A stretch of DNA of 64,000 bases from Trichococcus paludicola. Its GTDB lineage: Bacteria; Bacillota; Bacilli; Lactobacillales; Aerococcaceae. Positions 42,848 to 52,479 of this stretch are shown piece after piece (position 1 is the first letter of the stretch; each line of letters begins with the position of its first letter). The position numbers and the translations under genes are program-made. Below the pieces are notes generated by a model that was given only the letters and a program-made list of their open reading frames with translations, searched no databases and was not told the DNA's origin. Location: positions 537,489 to 601,488 of the forward strand of contig NZ_QBLC01000001.1 of NCBI RefSeq assembly GCF_003052295.1, written 5' to 3'.

Positions 42848-43516
42848 ATGGATAAGGAAGTTCATCAACTGGTCGAAATCGCTGAAATTGCGATGCAGGC
42901 GAACGATTTTGCTCATGCTGAGAAAAAATACATCGATGCTTTATATTTATTGGATGATCCCAAATCTGATGAATATCAAAAAGTCGTAAACAAGTTGGCC
43001 AAGTGCTATACTGCACAGAAAAATTTTGCTGGTGCCAAAGAATGTCTTGAAGAATTGTTATTTTATGCGAAGAAAAACAAAGACCTGGAGAAGGAAGCCG
43101 AGTATCTTCATTCCTTGGCGGTGAATACCCGTTCCATGGAGGAATACGATTTGGCGTCTCTGATGTGTGAGGAAGAGATTACTTTCAGGCTGACGCATTT
43201 CCCTGATGATTATTGCGGGTTGGCCCGAAGCTATCATGAAGCGGCCATGCTGTCATTGTTGCAGAGAAGTCCGATCAAAAGCAAAATTAATCTGGACAAG
43301 GCGAAACAGTATGCCGATAAATCTGAAAATGAGGAATGTCAGGCCGGCATCATGCGCGGGCTGGGTGATTATCATTTTACCCTCAATGAATTGGAAAGAG
43401 CCCGGGATTCCTACCTGGAAAGCCATGCCTTATACATGGAAAATAAAAATGAAGAAGCGGCAGATGAATTGTTGGCAAGGTTGAAGCGCGTTGAGGACGT
43501 TCAGGGAGAACAGTAA
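42848..43516 (+). CDS. Tetratricopeptide-repeat protein
   Basis: 222 residues, almost all helical, with at least four TPR-like helix pairs (for example AEIAMQANDFAHAEKKYIDAL, LAKCYTAQKNFAGAKECLEELL, MRGLGDYHFTLNELERARDSYLES). There is no signal peptide, enzymatic domain or helix-turn-helix, so it is probably a cytosolic adaptor. I cannot assign a partner. GGGGGAATGAGCT precedes the ATG. It converges with the HAD gene; no strong terminator separates them. Confidence 0.75.
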   Translation: MDKEVHQLVEIAEIAMQANDFAHAEKKYIDALYLLDDPKSDEYQKVVNKLAKCYTAQKNFAGAKECLEELLFYAKKNKDLEKEAEYLHSLAVNTRSMEEYDLASLMCEEEITFRLTHFPDDYCGLARSYHEAAMLSLLQRSPIKSKINLDKAKQYADKSENEECQAGIMRGLGDYHFTLNELERARDSYLESHALYMENKNEEAADELLARLKRVEDVQGEQ

Positions 43517-43589
43517 TGGGCAGATTTAGACTGCACAAATCCATTCTTATAAAGAAAAAAGCAACCCGTTTCCAGATTGCCTACATTTT

Positions 43590-44213
43590 TTACAGAATAG
43601 ATAAAATATCTGAAGGTGACTTGAAGATGTGATCGGCATCGAAGCCTTCTGACGTATGCGAGCCCCATTCCGCCAAGCCGAATGCAACAGCGGCATTGCG
43701 TGCGCATTGATTGTCATAAATGGAATCCCCGATGTAGATGGCTTCATTTTCGGCAACGCCTAATCTGCGCAAACATTCGGTCAAAGGTTGACCGGAAGGC
43801 TTGTGTTCTTCGGTATCGCTGGATGTGATGATGACATCAAAATAGTCATCCAAACCATATGGCGTGATGTTCAGCTCGTAACTCTCTTTTGTCTTGGAGG
43901 TGACAATGCCCAGCAGGTGATTGTTTTCCTTCAAATAACGCAACGTATCTTCCATTCCGGCAAAGATACTCACGCTGTCCGCATAAGTTTTCGACCGCGC
44001 GCTCCACTTCGGATGCAGATCGGCAGCTTGTTCAGGTGTGAAGCCCAAAGATTGCAAGCCTTCCATGCCCGGTATGCCGAAAATCGTACGCATGTCTTCC
44101 GATGTTGCATGTCTTCCGGCGTGTTCCTTAAGGACATCATCCAGACCTCTGAAAATGGAATCTTCGGTGTCCACAATTGTACCGTCGACGTCAAAAATAA
44201 ATGTATGAATCAT
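43590..44213 (-). CDS. HAD-superfamily phosphatase
   Basis: 207 residues. HAD motif I FDVDGTIVDT, motif II Thr/Ser in GIVTSKTK, motif III Lys in HKPSGQPL and motif IV GDSIYDNQCARNA. Cap insertion after motif I places it with subfamily IA enzymes such as phosphoglycolate phosphatase, PpaX and beta-phosphoglucomutase. Substrate not predictable. The start at 44213 follows AAGGGAGC; the frame is open to 44297 but without support. Single gene. Confidence 0.87.
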   Translation of the reverse strand: MIHTFIFDVDGTIVDTEDSIFRGLDDVLKEHAGRHATSEDMRTIFGIPGMEGLQSLGFTPEQAADLHPKWSARSKTYADSVSIFAGMEDTLRYLKENNHLLGIVTSKTKESYELNITPYGLDDYFDVIITSSDTEEHKPSGQPLTECLRRLGVAENEAIYIGDSIYDNQCARNAAVAFGLAEWGSHTSEGFDADHIFKSPSDILSIL

Positions 44214-44327
44214 ATAAACAGCTCCCTTGAAATAGTCCATATCATTATAGCACAGCTTGGAACAGTAATAAAACAGTCCGGATTGATGCAAAGGCATTAA
44301 AATAAGGTTACAATGTACCGTGTTCGT

Positions 44328-44356
44328 TTGGAAACTGGGCCAATTGGTTATATACT
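44328..44356 (+). promoter_or_regulatory. Promoter of HTH-PfkB gene
   Basis: TTGGAA, 17-bp spacer, TATACT, 80 bp before the start codon. Confidence 0.7.
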
Positions 44357-44436
44357 ATACCTTTAGGAGCAGGAACTGTTGCTAAAAGAATAATGTCGGC
44401 GTTGCCGAGTTTTTATAGAGTAAGGGGAATTGAAAC

Positions 44437-45567
44437 ATGGCTTTAAACGAGAAAGAATCAAAAATACTGAGCTACATTAAGGAAAATCCTTTCATTTCGC
44501 AGCAAGATTTAGCTACAAAGATTGGCTTGTCACGTCCCGCGGTGGCAAACATCATTTCCGGCTTAGTGAGACGGGGATACCTTTTGGGGAAAGCCTATGT
44601 CATCAATGACACGCGACCAATCGTCTGCATCGGTGCTGCCTGCATTGATCGCCGCTATTTTGTGGAAGGCGGCCTTATTCATGGACAATCGAACAATGTC
44701 ACCTCACAGACTTCAATCGGAGGAGTTGCTCTCAGTATCGCTGAGAATCTGGGCAGGTTGCAGGAAGATGTTGTCATGCTATCTTTAGTCGGTGACGATG
44801 CAGAATGGCATACGATCGAAGAATCCATGCGCCCATTGATGAAGACGTCTGAAGTTGAAATGGTTCCTGGCTTTTCGACTGGCACGTTTATGGAAGTCAT
44901 CGACGAATCGGGCAAAATGATCATCGGATTGGCAGAGATGGATATCTATGAATACATGCAGCCTAAATGGTTGTTGAAACATCTGGCGACGCTGAAGCGG
45001 GCGAAGACGATCATAATCGATTCGAATTGTCCGAAAGAAAGCGTGGAGCACTTGCTTGAGATAGGTGCAAAGTACAATATTCCAGTCGCCCTAGTCAGCG
45101 CATCCTTGCTGAAGCTTTATAATATCCCGGAAAATCTAAAAGGATTGAAACTGCTCATCACAAAGCATGACGAAACCGAGAAACACTTCGGGATCGAAAT
45201 CAAGGATGATGCATCCTTGCGTGAAGCCTTGCAACTTTGGATGGACCAAGGCGTTCAACATGTCATCATCACCAGAAATAGTCAGAGCGTCGGCTATGCC
45301 AGCGGAAAATACGGCATGCACGTCTACGACCTCAAGAACAGCGATAAAGACAGTGACACCTACATCTGGGGAACGAACGAGGCGCTTTGTGCCGGAATCG
45401 TTTATTCCTACTTGAGGACTGATGATATTACGGAAATGATCCAGACTGGCTTGGTGAATGCAATCATGTCATCAAAATCAGCCTACAAAGTTCGCCCTAA
45501 CTTATCCCAAGCGACCCTCCGAAAAGATGTTAAAGAGATCGGTCAATTGGAAAGCAGAGAAATTTAG
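44437..45567 (+). CDS. Helix-turn-helix / PfkB-like sugar-kinase-fold protein
   Basis: 376 residues. Residues 1-60 form a MarR/Lrp-like winged helix (ESKILSYIKENPFISQQDLATKIGLSRPAVANIISGLVRRGYLLG). The rest has the ribokinase fold, closest in layout to pseudouridine kinases that carry an N-terminal HTH. The two PfkB signatures are altered: GGVALSIAENLGRL lacks the usual Asn in GG.ARN, and the second signature reads WGTNEALCAG where GAGDAF with the catalytic Asp is expected. It may therefore be a weak or inactive kinase acting as a sugar-sensing regulator. No pseudouridine glycosidase gene is adjacent. Confidence 0.78.
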   Translation: MALNEKESKILSYIKENPFISQQDLATKIGLSRPAVANIISGLVRRGYLLGKAYVINDTRPIVCIGAACIDRRYFVEGGLIHGQSNNVTSQTSIGGVALSIAENLGRLQEDVVMLSLVGDDAEWHTIEESMRPLMKTSEVEMVPGFSTGTFMEVIDESGKMIIGLAEMDIYEYMQPKWLLKHLATLKRAKTIIIDSNCPKESVEHLLEIGAKYNIPVALVSASLLKLYNIPENLKGLKLLITKHDETEKHFGIEIKDDASLREALQLWMDQGVQHVIITRNSQSVGYASGKYGMHVYDLKNSDKDSDTYIWGTNEALCAGIVYSYLRTDDITEMIQTGLVNAIMSSKSAYKVRPNLSQATLRKDVKEIGQLESREI

Positions 45568-45642
45568 ATGGATAAGAGCTATCACTTCAGGTGAAATGAA
45601 GCTATCCCCCGCTGAGATGTTGATAGGGGTAACAAGATAACT

Positions 45643-45672
45643 AAAAAAGAGCCTGCCATCCGGGCTCTTTTT
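45643..45672 (+). terminator. Intrinsic terminator after HTH-PfkB gene
   Basis: AAAAAGAGCC and GGCTCTTTTT with a short loop. Confidence 0.92.
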
Positions 45673-45787
45673 GGTTTGTAAATTTATCAACCGAAGGGCG
45701 GCTAATCTTTTGTTTCTTCCGTAAGTATAGTAAAATATGAGTAAGGAAAGCGTTTTCTGGTTGATTATTCCAAAGGAGTGAGTTTGA

Positions 45788-46201
45788 ATGAATCATTATA
45801 AAAACATATTGATCCCGGTGGACGGATCGGAGGCTTCGATCAAGGCGTTCAAACAGGCGGTCCATATCGCTGAAAGGAACGATGCTGCGCTTTATCTTAT
45901 TGCGATACTGGATAAACAGAACAATGCCGAAGAAGCCGCACAGCTGCAGAAAGACAAGGACTCTTTATTCGATGAATTGGACAGATTCGCGCGGGCAAAC
46001 GGGGTCGCGGTACACAAGGAAATGCGCTCAGGAAACGCTAAGGAAATGATTGCGAAGACGCTTGTGGAAGAATGGAATTGTGATTTGATTGTAATGGGTG
46101 CGACCGGTAAGGGCACCATCGCAAAATTGGTGGTCGGATCGGTGACGAACCATGTCATCAAACATGCGCCGTGTGATGTATTAATTGTAAAGGAAAATTG
46201 A
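45788..46201 (+). CDS. Universal stress protein, UspA family
   Basis: 137 residues forming one Usp domain. It begins with NILIPVDGSEAS and ends with the ATP-binding pattern GATGKG-N8-GS (VMGATGKGTIAKLVVGSVTNHVIKHAPCDVLIVK, read in parts), so it is of the nucleotide-binding type. Such proteins accumulate under stress; the molecular role is poorly defined. TAAAAT at 45731-45736 is a likely -10 and AAAGGAG the ribosome binding site. Single gene, converging with sbcC. Confidence 0.92.
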   Translation: MNHYKNILIPVDGSEASIKAFKQAVHIAERNDAALYLIAILDKQNNAEEAAQLQKDKDSLFDELDRFARANGVAVHKEMRSGNAKEMIAKTLVEEWNCDLIVMGATGKGTIAKLVVGSVTNHVIKHAPCDVLIVKEN

Positions 46202-46235
46202 TCAGACGCTTTTGAACCAACGAATCAGGAGACGC

Positions 46236-46270
46236 AAAAAAGTCCAGTTACGTAAATGTAGCTGGACTTT
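46236..46270 (-). terminator. Intrinsic terminator of sbcDC (also usable by usp)
   Basis: AGTCCAGTTAC and GTAGCTGGACT around a 6-nt loop; T6 follows on the minus strand, a poorer TTTCCTTT on the plus strand. Confidence 0.85.
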
Positions 46271-46277
46271 CCTTTGT

Positions 46278-49200
46278 CTAGAGGATAATTTTTGCGGTAC
46301 TGCCTTCCGCCGTGCGGTTGACTTCGATGTGGACCGGTATCCGCGTCTTCAATTCCTCGACGTGTGAGATGATCCCGACCAAACGTCCACTGCTGTTCAG
46401 GGAGAACAGCGCTTCGATTGCGGAATCCAATGATTCGGGATCCAGTGAACCGAAGCCTTCATCGATGAACAGTGTATCGATCTGGATGCCGCCGCTTCGA
46501 CTTTGCATCACGTCGCTGAGTCCAAGCGCAAGCGCAAGGGATGCCTTGAAGCTTTCACCGCCTGATAACGTTTTGACACTGCGGGTTTGCCCTGTGTAAT
46601 GGTCGAATACATCCAGGTCCAGACCCTTGGCTCCGGCACCTTTTCCTATGTCCTCCTTGCGCAACAACAGATAGCGGTTGTTGGTCATTTGTTGGAAGCG
46701 CAGGTTGGCGGCTTCGATGATTTCTTCATAATAGATTGCCAGCACATAGCGTTCGAAGGAAATATAGTCGGTTTCTTTGGTACCGTTGGCGATATCAGAC
46801 AATGTCCTGTATTTTTGGTAATCGGCAATGATCTGCTGCTGCTTTTTGTAGATTGCGGCGATTTCTTGGTCCGCTTTTTTGAGCATTTGGATGTCGCCTG
46901 CGAGCTGGTCTTTTTGCTCTTCCGACTCGCGGATGGCATTGTCGAGAAGTACTTTTTGATCGGCATAGGAAGCAATTGACTGATCCTGATCCAGTGCTGC
47001 TGCGGCTTTCCTTTGATCGTGCAAACGGGTCGCAGTGACGTTCAGGTCGTCTTCATGCGCGCGTATTTTTTTCTGGAGATCCAGACACAGTGACTTGTCC
47101 AAAATCAGCTGGTTGAAAGGCTCTTCCAGACCGGCAGCGGCCAACATGGTTGCATATACCGCTTCAGCATCCAGCAAAGCAGTGGTGGCTTCCTCTACCT
47201 GAGCTGAGTAGGTGGTGCGGTTGGCAAGGCAGACTGCTGTCTGTTTCTCGAGTTCCAGCAGCTCGGTTTTCAGTTTGTTGTAGTCGCTTGTGCCAGTTTC
47301 AATCTTTTCGTTCAGCTGCAGAATCTCTTTTTGAACGGTTGCGAGCTCCTTGTCGCCCAGAACTTGTTTATCCTGGTCAATCTCGACCAGCAGATCCCGG
47401 GAAAGGGTTTCGTTCAAGAGCAACGTCTGCTGAAGGGCAAGGCAGTTCTTGTCGATTTCTTGCAGCTTCGCTTCGGTGTCGGTTTGCTCTTTGAAGAGGG
47501 CCTCTTCTTCATTAAGTACTTTCTGCAGCTTTTTCAGCTCCAACAGGAATGCTTTTTCTGATGCGATCTCCTTATCGCGTATTTCTCTCTGTTCTTCCTT
47601 GTAGATTTCGAAAGTTTCAGATAGAACGGCGAACTCATCGAATAGGTCAGCCAGTTGTTTGCTGATGCCGGAAAGTTCCGCAGTTGCCTGTTGGTAATCC
47701 GCATAGGCCTGATTCCGTTTCTTCTCCAGCAGCTCCCGTTCCTGATCCGAGAGTGTCTCCGCCGTTTTTTGCGCGGGTGCGGGATGCTCCGGTGAACCGC
47801 AGACAACACATGCTTCTCCGCCAACCAACTGTTCGGCTAAGATGCCGGCGATGTTGCGGTTGTATAGGAGGGTTTCATCCTTGAACTGTTGATCGATCGT
47901 CATGTATTCTTTTTCGAGATTCAGGAATCGCGCGGCTTTTGCACGTTGGTCATCCAGTAATTTTTGGGTTTGGGCAATCCTCTTGTGGAGCTGGTCGGCT
48001 TGCTGCACCTTCATTCTGCAAGCACTCAATTGCTCTTGGATGATGGAGGTGTCCTTTTGAGCCTGGTTCACAGCCGCAAGCTTCTGCTGGCACTGTTCCT
48101 GATTTTCTTTTTGGGCTTGTTTGAGTTCCATTTGTTTCTGCAGTTCTTTCGTGGCATCGCTGCAGACTTGTTGGCATCTGGTAAGTTCTTTTTCTTTCTT
48201 CGCCAATGCAATAAGCTGCTTTTCCTGTTCCTTCACAGCGTCGACCTGCTCACGCAAGCTTGGAATCAGGGAAAGGGCACGTTCAGCTGCTTCGAACGCC
48301 GGTTTTTTATCGTGTGCAGCCTGATTCAATTGGTCAAAAAGATCGTCATTTTGTTTGGCTTGTTCCTGTTTTGCATTCTGGTTTCTGGATGCTGCAACGC
48401 ACAGCAATCTTTTTTCCTCGGCTTTGACGGCTTGTTCATGGCGATTCAATTGCCTTTTCCAATCGACAACAAAAGCCTCTTCTTCCTCAAGAACTTTCTG
48501 CCTTGCCTCCAGCTGGGCGATGTCTTCCAGCAGTTTGATGGTATCGGAAGCGGATTGGCTTTGTGAACGCAAACCCGTGAGCTGCCGTTCTTTGGCGTTG
48601 CGTTCTTCTTCGAGCGCCGCCAGCAGTTCAGCGATCCGAACTAGGATGCGCTCGGTGTCCTGCAAGATGAGTACTTCCTGCAGGGCGTCATCGTTTATTC
48701 CGGAAGCAAAGGAATAGGCGGTCTGCAGGGAATCATGGGCGGAAGTCGCTTGGCTCTGGAGCGATCTGGCTTTCTCCTTCAGTTCCTCCTGGAAACTTTT
48801 CAAGATTTCGGTCCCGAAGATGTTCCGGAAGATCGTCTCTTTTTCGTTGCTGTTCGATTCCAGCAGTTTTTTGAATTCCCCTTGCGGCAGCATGACGATC
48901 TGTTTGAACTGCTCATAGTTCAAGGAAAGCAACTGCTCTATTTCCGCATTGGCATCGCGCGCTTTTGTCGTCACGGTGTCATCGTGATAAAAGGCCACAT
49001 CAGCCAAAAGATTGATGATTTTCCCGCTCTTCCCAGGACCCATCTGGGCAGGGGAACGTCGGACTCGGTAAGTCTTCCCGTTGTATTCGAAGGTCAGATC
49101 GACGTAGCAGACCGACTCCTCCGTTGCGAACTGGGATTTGAATGTGTCCTTTTCCCGACTGCTGCCGCTGGCGACGTCGTAAAGGGCGTAGGCAATGGCG

Positions 49201-49337
49201 TCGAAAATCGTGGTTTTGCCGGCACCAGTTGGCCCGCTCACCAGGAACAGCGTCTGGTTCTGGAATTGCGTGAAGTCCAATACGATCTTTTCTTTGTATG
49301 GCCCGAAGGCACTCACTTCTAATCTTAAGGGTCTCAT
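46278..49337 (-). CDS. sbcC: Exonuclease SbcC, ATPase subunit
   Basis: 1019 residues, the normal size. Walker A GPTGAGKTT lies at residues 35-43, two long coiled-coil arms flank a zinc hook with CVVC (in GGEACVVCGSPEHP), and the C-terminal lobe has the ABC signature LSGGESFKASLALALGLSD and Walker B DTLFIDEGFGSLD. With SbcD it forms the MRN-like complex that opens hairpins and protein-blocked DNA ends. The ATG lies directly after the sbcD stop (TAG ATG), so translation is coupled. Confidence 0.97.
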   Translation of the reverse strand: MRPLRLEVSAFGPYKEKIVLDFTQFQNQTLFLVSGPTGAGKTTIFDAIAYALYDVASGSSREKDTFKSQFATEESVCYVDLTFEYNGKTYRVRRSPAQMGPGKSGKIINLLADVAFYHDDTVTTKARDANAEIEQLLSLNYEQFKQIVMLPQGEFKKLLESNSNEKETIFRNIFGTEILKSFQEELKEKARSLQSQATSAHDSLQTAYSFASGINDDALQEVLILQDTERILVRIAELLAALEEERNAKERQLTGLRSQSQSASDTIKLLEDIAQLEARQKVLEEEEAFVVDWKRQLNRHEQAVKAEEKRLLCVAASRNQNAKQEQAKQNDDLFDQLNQAAHDKKPAFEAAERALSLIPSLREQVDAVKEQEKQLIALAKKEKELTRCQQVCSDATKELQKQMELKQAQKENQEQCQQKLAAVNQAQKDTSIIQEQLSACRMKVQQADQLHKRIAQTQKLLDDQRAKAARFLNLEKEYMTIDQQFKDETLLYNRNIAGILAEQLVGGEACVVCGSPEHPAPAQKTAETLSDQERELLEKKRNQAYADYQQATAELSGISKQLADLFDEFAVLSETFEIYKEEQREIRDKEIASEKAFLLELKKLQKVLNEEEALFKEQTDTEAKLQEIDKNCLALQQTLLLNETLSRDLLVEIDQDKQVLGDKELATVQKEILQLNEKIETGTSDYNKLKTELLELEKQTAVCLANRTTYSAQVEEATTALLDAEAVYATMLAAAGLEEPFNQLILDKSLCLDLQKKIRAHEDDLNVTATRLHDQRKAAAALDQDQSIASYADQKVLLDNAIRESEEQKDQLAGDIQMLKKADQEIAAIYKKQQQIIADYQKYRTLSDIANGTKETDYISFERYVLAIYYEEIIEAANLRFQQMTNNRYLLLRKEDIGKGAGAKGLDLDVFDHYTGQTRSVKTLSGGESFKASLALALGLSDVMQSRSGGIQIDTLFIDEGFGSLDPESLDSAIEALFSLNSSGRLVGIISHVEELKTRIPVHIEVNRTAEGSTAKIIL

Positions 49338-50471
49338 CTAATCTTTCCTTCCCAAAGCGGCAAAGACATCCGCAACGATTTTTTGACCGGATTCATCCAA
49401 TTCGATGGCGCGGTATTGCTCATAAAAGTCCTTGAACAGATCCGGGTACGACAGCTGTTGTAGATCCTCCCGGTTATGCTGCAAGGCCACTGATTCGGTC
49501 TCTCTCCGGCTGACGTATTCAAGGCCCATCGCCTGCGGATAGCGACGGCGCAATTGGTTCATCGCATCCAGCACATATTCCGTATCCTCCAGTTCAAAAA
49601 ACAGGTAATCGTCGGATTGGCCGTTCATCAACTCGGAAAATGTGCTTCTGATCGTGCGCATATCGCGCAAAGGCTTGATGCGGAGGGGTTCGATTTCCAG
49701 TTTGCCTTTTTCTATCGTTACGATACTCGTCTGCTTTTGATGCGGGGTTTCCGATTTTGAATACTTCAGGATCGAGCCGCTATACCGGACTTTGTCGTTT
49801 TTGACTTTCTGGGCCTTGTGCAGATGGCCCAGAGCGACGTAATCAAAGTCCTCGAACAGCGACACATCCACGTATTCGGAAGTGCCGATGCTGAGCGGAC
49901 GTTCGGAATCGGAGGGCTCGCTCGTGTCGTTTCCGGCTTGGATCACATAGCCGTGCGCAATCAGGATGTTTACTTCATCCGGGTTCATCGTTGCTTTGAT
50001 GGTCGCCAACTGCGCACGAACGGCATCCTCCATATTTTTGATGGTGTCATCTTGAAGCGTTTCCCGGACATAGACGTGATCCGCAAAGGGCAGCAGATAG
50101 AAGTTGGTTCCCTGGAAGGCAACTTTTCGGATGGCCTCTTTCTTCATGGTTCCTTCTATATAGAGGCGGCTCTCGGCCAGCAGATCGGCGGCATATTCGA
50201 TCCGCTCGTTGCTGTCGTGGTTGCCGGCGATGACGAATACAGGCACGCCCAATTCCTTCACCATCCTGGTCAGCGTCCGGTTGGCAAGCGCCACCGCTTC
50301 TTTCGACGGCAAAGCGCGGTCGTAAAGGTCTCCGGCCATGATGATCGCATCGATTTCTTTTTCTTTGAGTGTTTCTATCAGGTTCATCAAGTAATGGCGC
50401 TGGTCATCCAGCATGGAAAAATCATTGACGATTTTGCCCAGATGCCAATCGGCTGTATGCAGTATTCTCAT
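49338..50471 (-). CDS. sbcD: Exonuclease SbcD, nuclease subunit
   Basis: 377 residues. The calcineurin-like phosphodiesterase motifs are complete: TADWHLG, AGDLYDR, GNHDSNER, and later AHGY and ALGHLHKAQ provide the two Mn2+ sites. The C-terminal part is the cap domain that contacts DNA and SbcC. Start at 50471 (MRILHTADWHLGK), with GGAGAC upstream; the frame extends to 50558 but the family starts here. First gene of the sbcD-sbcC operon. Confidence 0.96.
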   Translation of the reverse strand: MRILHTADWHLGKIVNDFSMLDDQRHYLMNLIETLKEKEIDAIIMAGDLYDRALPSKEAVALANRTLTRMVKELGVPVFVIAGNHDSNERIEYAADLLAESRLYIEGTMKKEAIRKVAFQGTNFYLLPFADHVYVRETLQDDTIKNMEDAVRAQLATIKATMNPDEVNILIAHGYVIQAGNDTSEPSDSERPLSIGTSEYVDVSLFEDFDYVALGHLHKAQKVKNDKVRYSGSILKYSKSETPHQKQTSIVTIEKGKLEIEPLRIKPLRDMRTIRSTFSELMNGQSDDYLFFELEDTEYVLDAMNQLRRRYPQAMGLEYVSRRETESVALQHNREDLQQLSYPDLFKDFYEQYRAIELDESGQKIVADVFAALGRKD

Positions 50472-50691
50472 GGGAAAGTCTCCTGTCCATCGGGTTAGTA
50501 TTTGTAATAAAAAAGTTGCGCGTATCTTATCGGTAAGGCAAATAAGTTCATCTACCATTATAACAGACTATCCTGGAGGCGAGCAGGGACAAATGCAGTG
50601 GAGTGAGTGAAATGCTAGTGATGTGGACGCTTTTGGGCTATAGTATGGATATGAAGATCAGGATAATAAAGCAGTTGAAGGAGGAGCCGAA

Positions 50692-51477
50692 ATGGATCTG
50701 GGATTAACGAACAAAGTGGCGCTGGTCATTGCTTCGAGCCAAGGATTGGGCAAGGCAGTGGCGAAGGAACTCGTCAAAGAAGGCGCGCACGTCATGCTCA
50801 CGAGCAGAAGCGAAGACAAGTTGGCTGAAGTGAAAGAAGAACTGGAAGCCTTGCATGGCGGAAAGGTCGCTTATTTTCCTTGCGACATCACCAAAAATGA
50901 GGATATCCAGAAGCTGGTGGCAAGGACGCATGAAGTGTTCGGGAAAATTGATATCTTGTTGAACAACGCAGGCGGTCCGCCAAGCGGGACATTCGATTCT
51001 TTTTCCGATGAGGCTTGGCAACAGGCTTTCGAATTGAACCTGTTGAGCTACATCCGGATCATCCGCGAAGTGCTGCCCGATCTGCGCAAAGAGGGCGGTC
51101 GCATCGTCAATATCGCTTCGATTTCGGTGAAGACGCCGTTGCCTAATCTGGTGCTTTCCAATACGTTCCGGAACGGCATCGTCGGCCTGAGCAAGACGCT
51201 TGCCGATGAACTGGCGCCTGACAATATCCTTGTGAATGTCGTTGCACCGGGAAAAATCGCAACCGATCGCCTGAAGTATCTGAATGAAGCGAACGCCAAA
51301 GCGAAAGAGTTGCCATTAACGGAAGTCGACAAGAACGCGATTGCAGGCATTCCTTTGGGCCGTTACGGTACACCGGAAGAATTCGCGAAAGCCGTCGTTT
51401 TCCTTCTTTCCGAGGCGAATACGTACATCACCGGCAGCACACTATATGTGGATGGCGGGGCAGTCAAAGCGATTTGA
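50692..51477 (+). CDS. Atypical short-chain dehydrogenase/reductase
   Basis: 261 residues, Rossmann fold of FabG-like size with NNAGG and PCDIT motifs and the C-terminal YITGSTLYVDGG. Two canonical features are changed: the cofactor loop reads ASSQGLGKAVA (Ala-Ser for the first Gly of TGxxxGxG) and the catalytic YxxxK is absent, the region after Ser being PNLVLSNTFRNGIVGL. A recognised BKR-like SDR subgroup shares such changes. It may bind NAD(P)H but act on an unusual substrate or by other residues. AAGGAGG precedes the ATG; the deacetylase gene follows after 38 bp, so an operon is likely. Confidence 0.85.
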   Translation: MDLGLTNKVALVIASSQGLGKAVAKELVKEGAHVMLTSRSEDKLAEVKEELEALHGGKVAYFPCDITKNEDIQKLVARTHEVFGKIDILLNNAGGPPSGTFDSFSDEAWQQAFELNLLSYIRIIREVLPDLRKEGGRIVNIASISVKTPLPNLVLSNTFRNGIVGLSKTLADELAPDNILVNVVAPGKIATDRLKYLNEANAKAKELPLTEVDKNAIAGIPLGRYGTPEEFAKAVVFLLSEANTYITGSTLYVDGGAVKAI

Positions 51478-51515
51478 AGCCGAACCGCCATCCGAAACAG
51501 ACAGGAGAATGAAAT

Positions 51516-52283
51516 ATGGGACAAGTAATCATCAACGCAGACGATTTTGGTCTCACAAATGGCGTGAACTACGGCATCATCGACAGTTTTTTGTACGGCA
51601 TCACCACCTCGACGACTCTGCTGGCGAACGGAGCCGCATTCGATCATGCAGTGGAATTGTCATCCGATCATCCGGATCTGGAAATCGGGGTTCATCTGAA
51701 TTTGACGCTCGGGAAGCCACTATTGCCTGATGCAGACAGCATCAGTGCCAATGGGCGTTTCCAAACTCGGGAATATGTGCAGCAACATGCGGCGTCGCTG
51801 GATTTGGATGAAGTTTATGCGGAGTGGCATGCGCAGATCGAAAAGGTGCGCAAAGCGGGCATCAAACCAACGCATTTGGATTCGCACCACCATGTGCATA
51901 TGGTGGAGCCGCTCAACAAAGTCATCCTGTCGTTGGCGATCCAGTACGATTTGCCGATCCGGGACCACTTTGAAGGCAGCCATGGGGTATTGCACACGGA
52001 TCGTCAATTCGATCTCGGTTTTGCAGCTGAAAAACCGCAGGCTGAATTAGGGATGAGCGTGATGGAAAAATTGGATGACATCATGGCCGTCTTGGAAAAA
52101 GAAGACACCTCGATTGAATTGATCGTCCATCCCGGTTATGTCGACGCAAGTCTTGAACGCGTGAGCAGTCTTCAAAAAGAACGGGCCTACATGGCGGAAT
52201 TTTTGATGCATTCCGACTTTGCAGATCGGATTCGGGAAGATGAGGCAATCCAGTTGATTTCGTACTCTGAATTGAAAGAATAA
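51516..52283 (+). CDS. ChbG/YdjC-family carbohydrate deacetylase
   Basis: 255 residues. Metal-binding and catalytic motifs NADDFGLT (Asp pair), GVHLNLT and THLDSHHHVHM are all present, and IELIVHPGYVD lies near the end. ChbG removes the acetyl group from chitobiose or its phosphate; other members act on related N-acetyl sugars. No chitobiose PTS or glycosidase is adjacent, so the substrate is open. AGGAGAATGAA precedes the start. Probably cotranscribed with the SDR gene. Confidence 0.9.
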   Translation: MGQVIINADDFGLTNGVNYGIIDSFLYGITTSTTLLANGAAFDHAVELSSDHPDLEIGVHLNLTLGKPLLPDADSISANGRFQTREYVQQHAASLDLDEVYAEWHAQIEKVRKAGIKPTHLDSHHHVHMVEPLNKVILSLAIQYDLPIRDHFEGSHGVLHTDRQFDLGFAAEKPQAELGMSVMEKLDDIMAVLEKEDTSIELIVHPGYVDASLERVSSLQKERAYMAEFLMHSDFADRIREDEAIQLISYSELKE

Positions 52284-52342
52284 AGATGCTTGTGATAAAG
52301 GCAGCTCCGATCAGGGGTTGCCTTTTTACATTTATTACTAAA

Positions 52343-52357
52343 TTATAATTATTATCA
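52343..52357 (+). promoter_or_regulatory. PerR/Fur-like box upstream of fetAB-like operon
   Basis: TTATAATTATTATCA matches the PerR box TTATAATNATTATAA at 13 of 14 defined positions and equally the Fur 7-1-7 box TGATAATNATTATCA at 13 of 14. It lies 122 bp before the ATPase gene. A possible -10 TAGAAT is at 52383-52388. Confidence 0.6.
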
Positions 52358-52479
52358 TTAGTGAAAATGGAGGAAGTAGTGATAGAATAGAGGAATGAAG
52401 TATAGCCAATCTGTACAGCGATTTTTGGTGTTCGCAACAGTTTCGGCCGCAATTTGAATGATAAAGGAGTAATTTAAAA

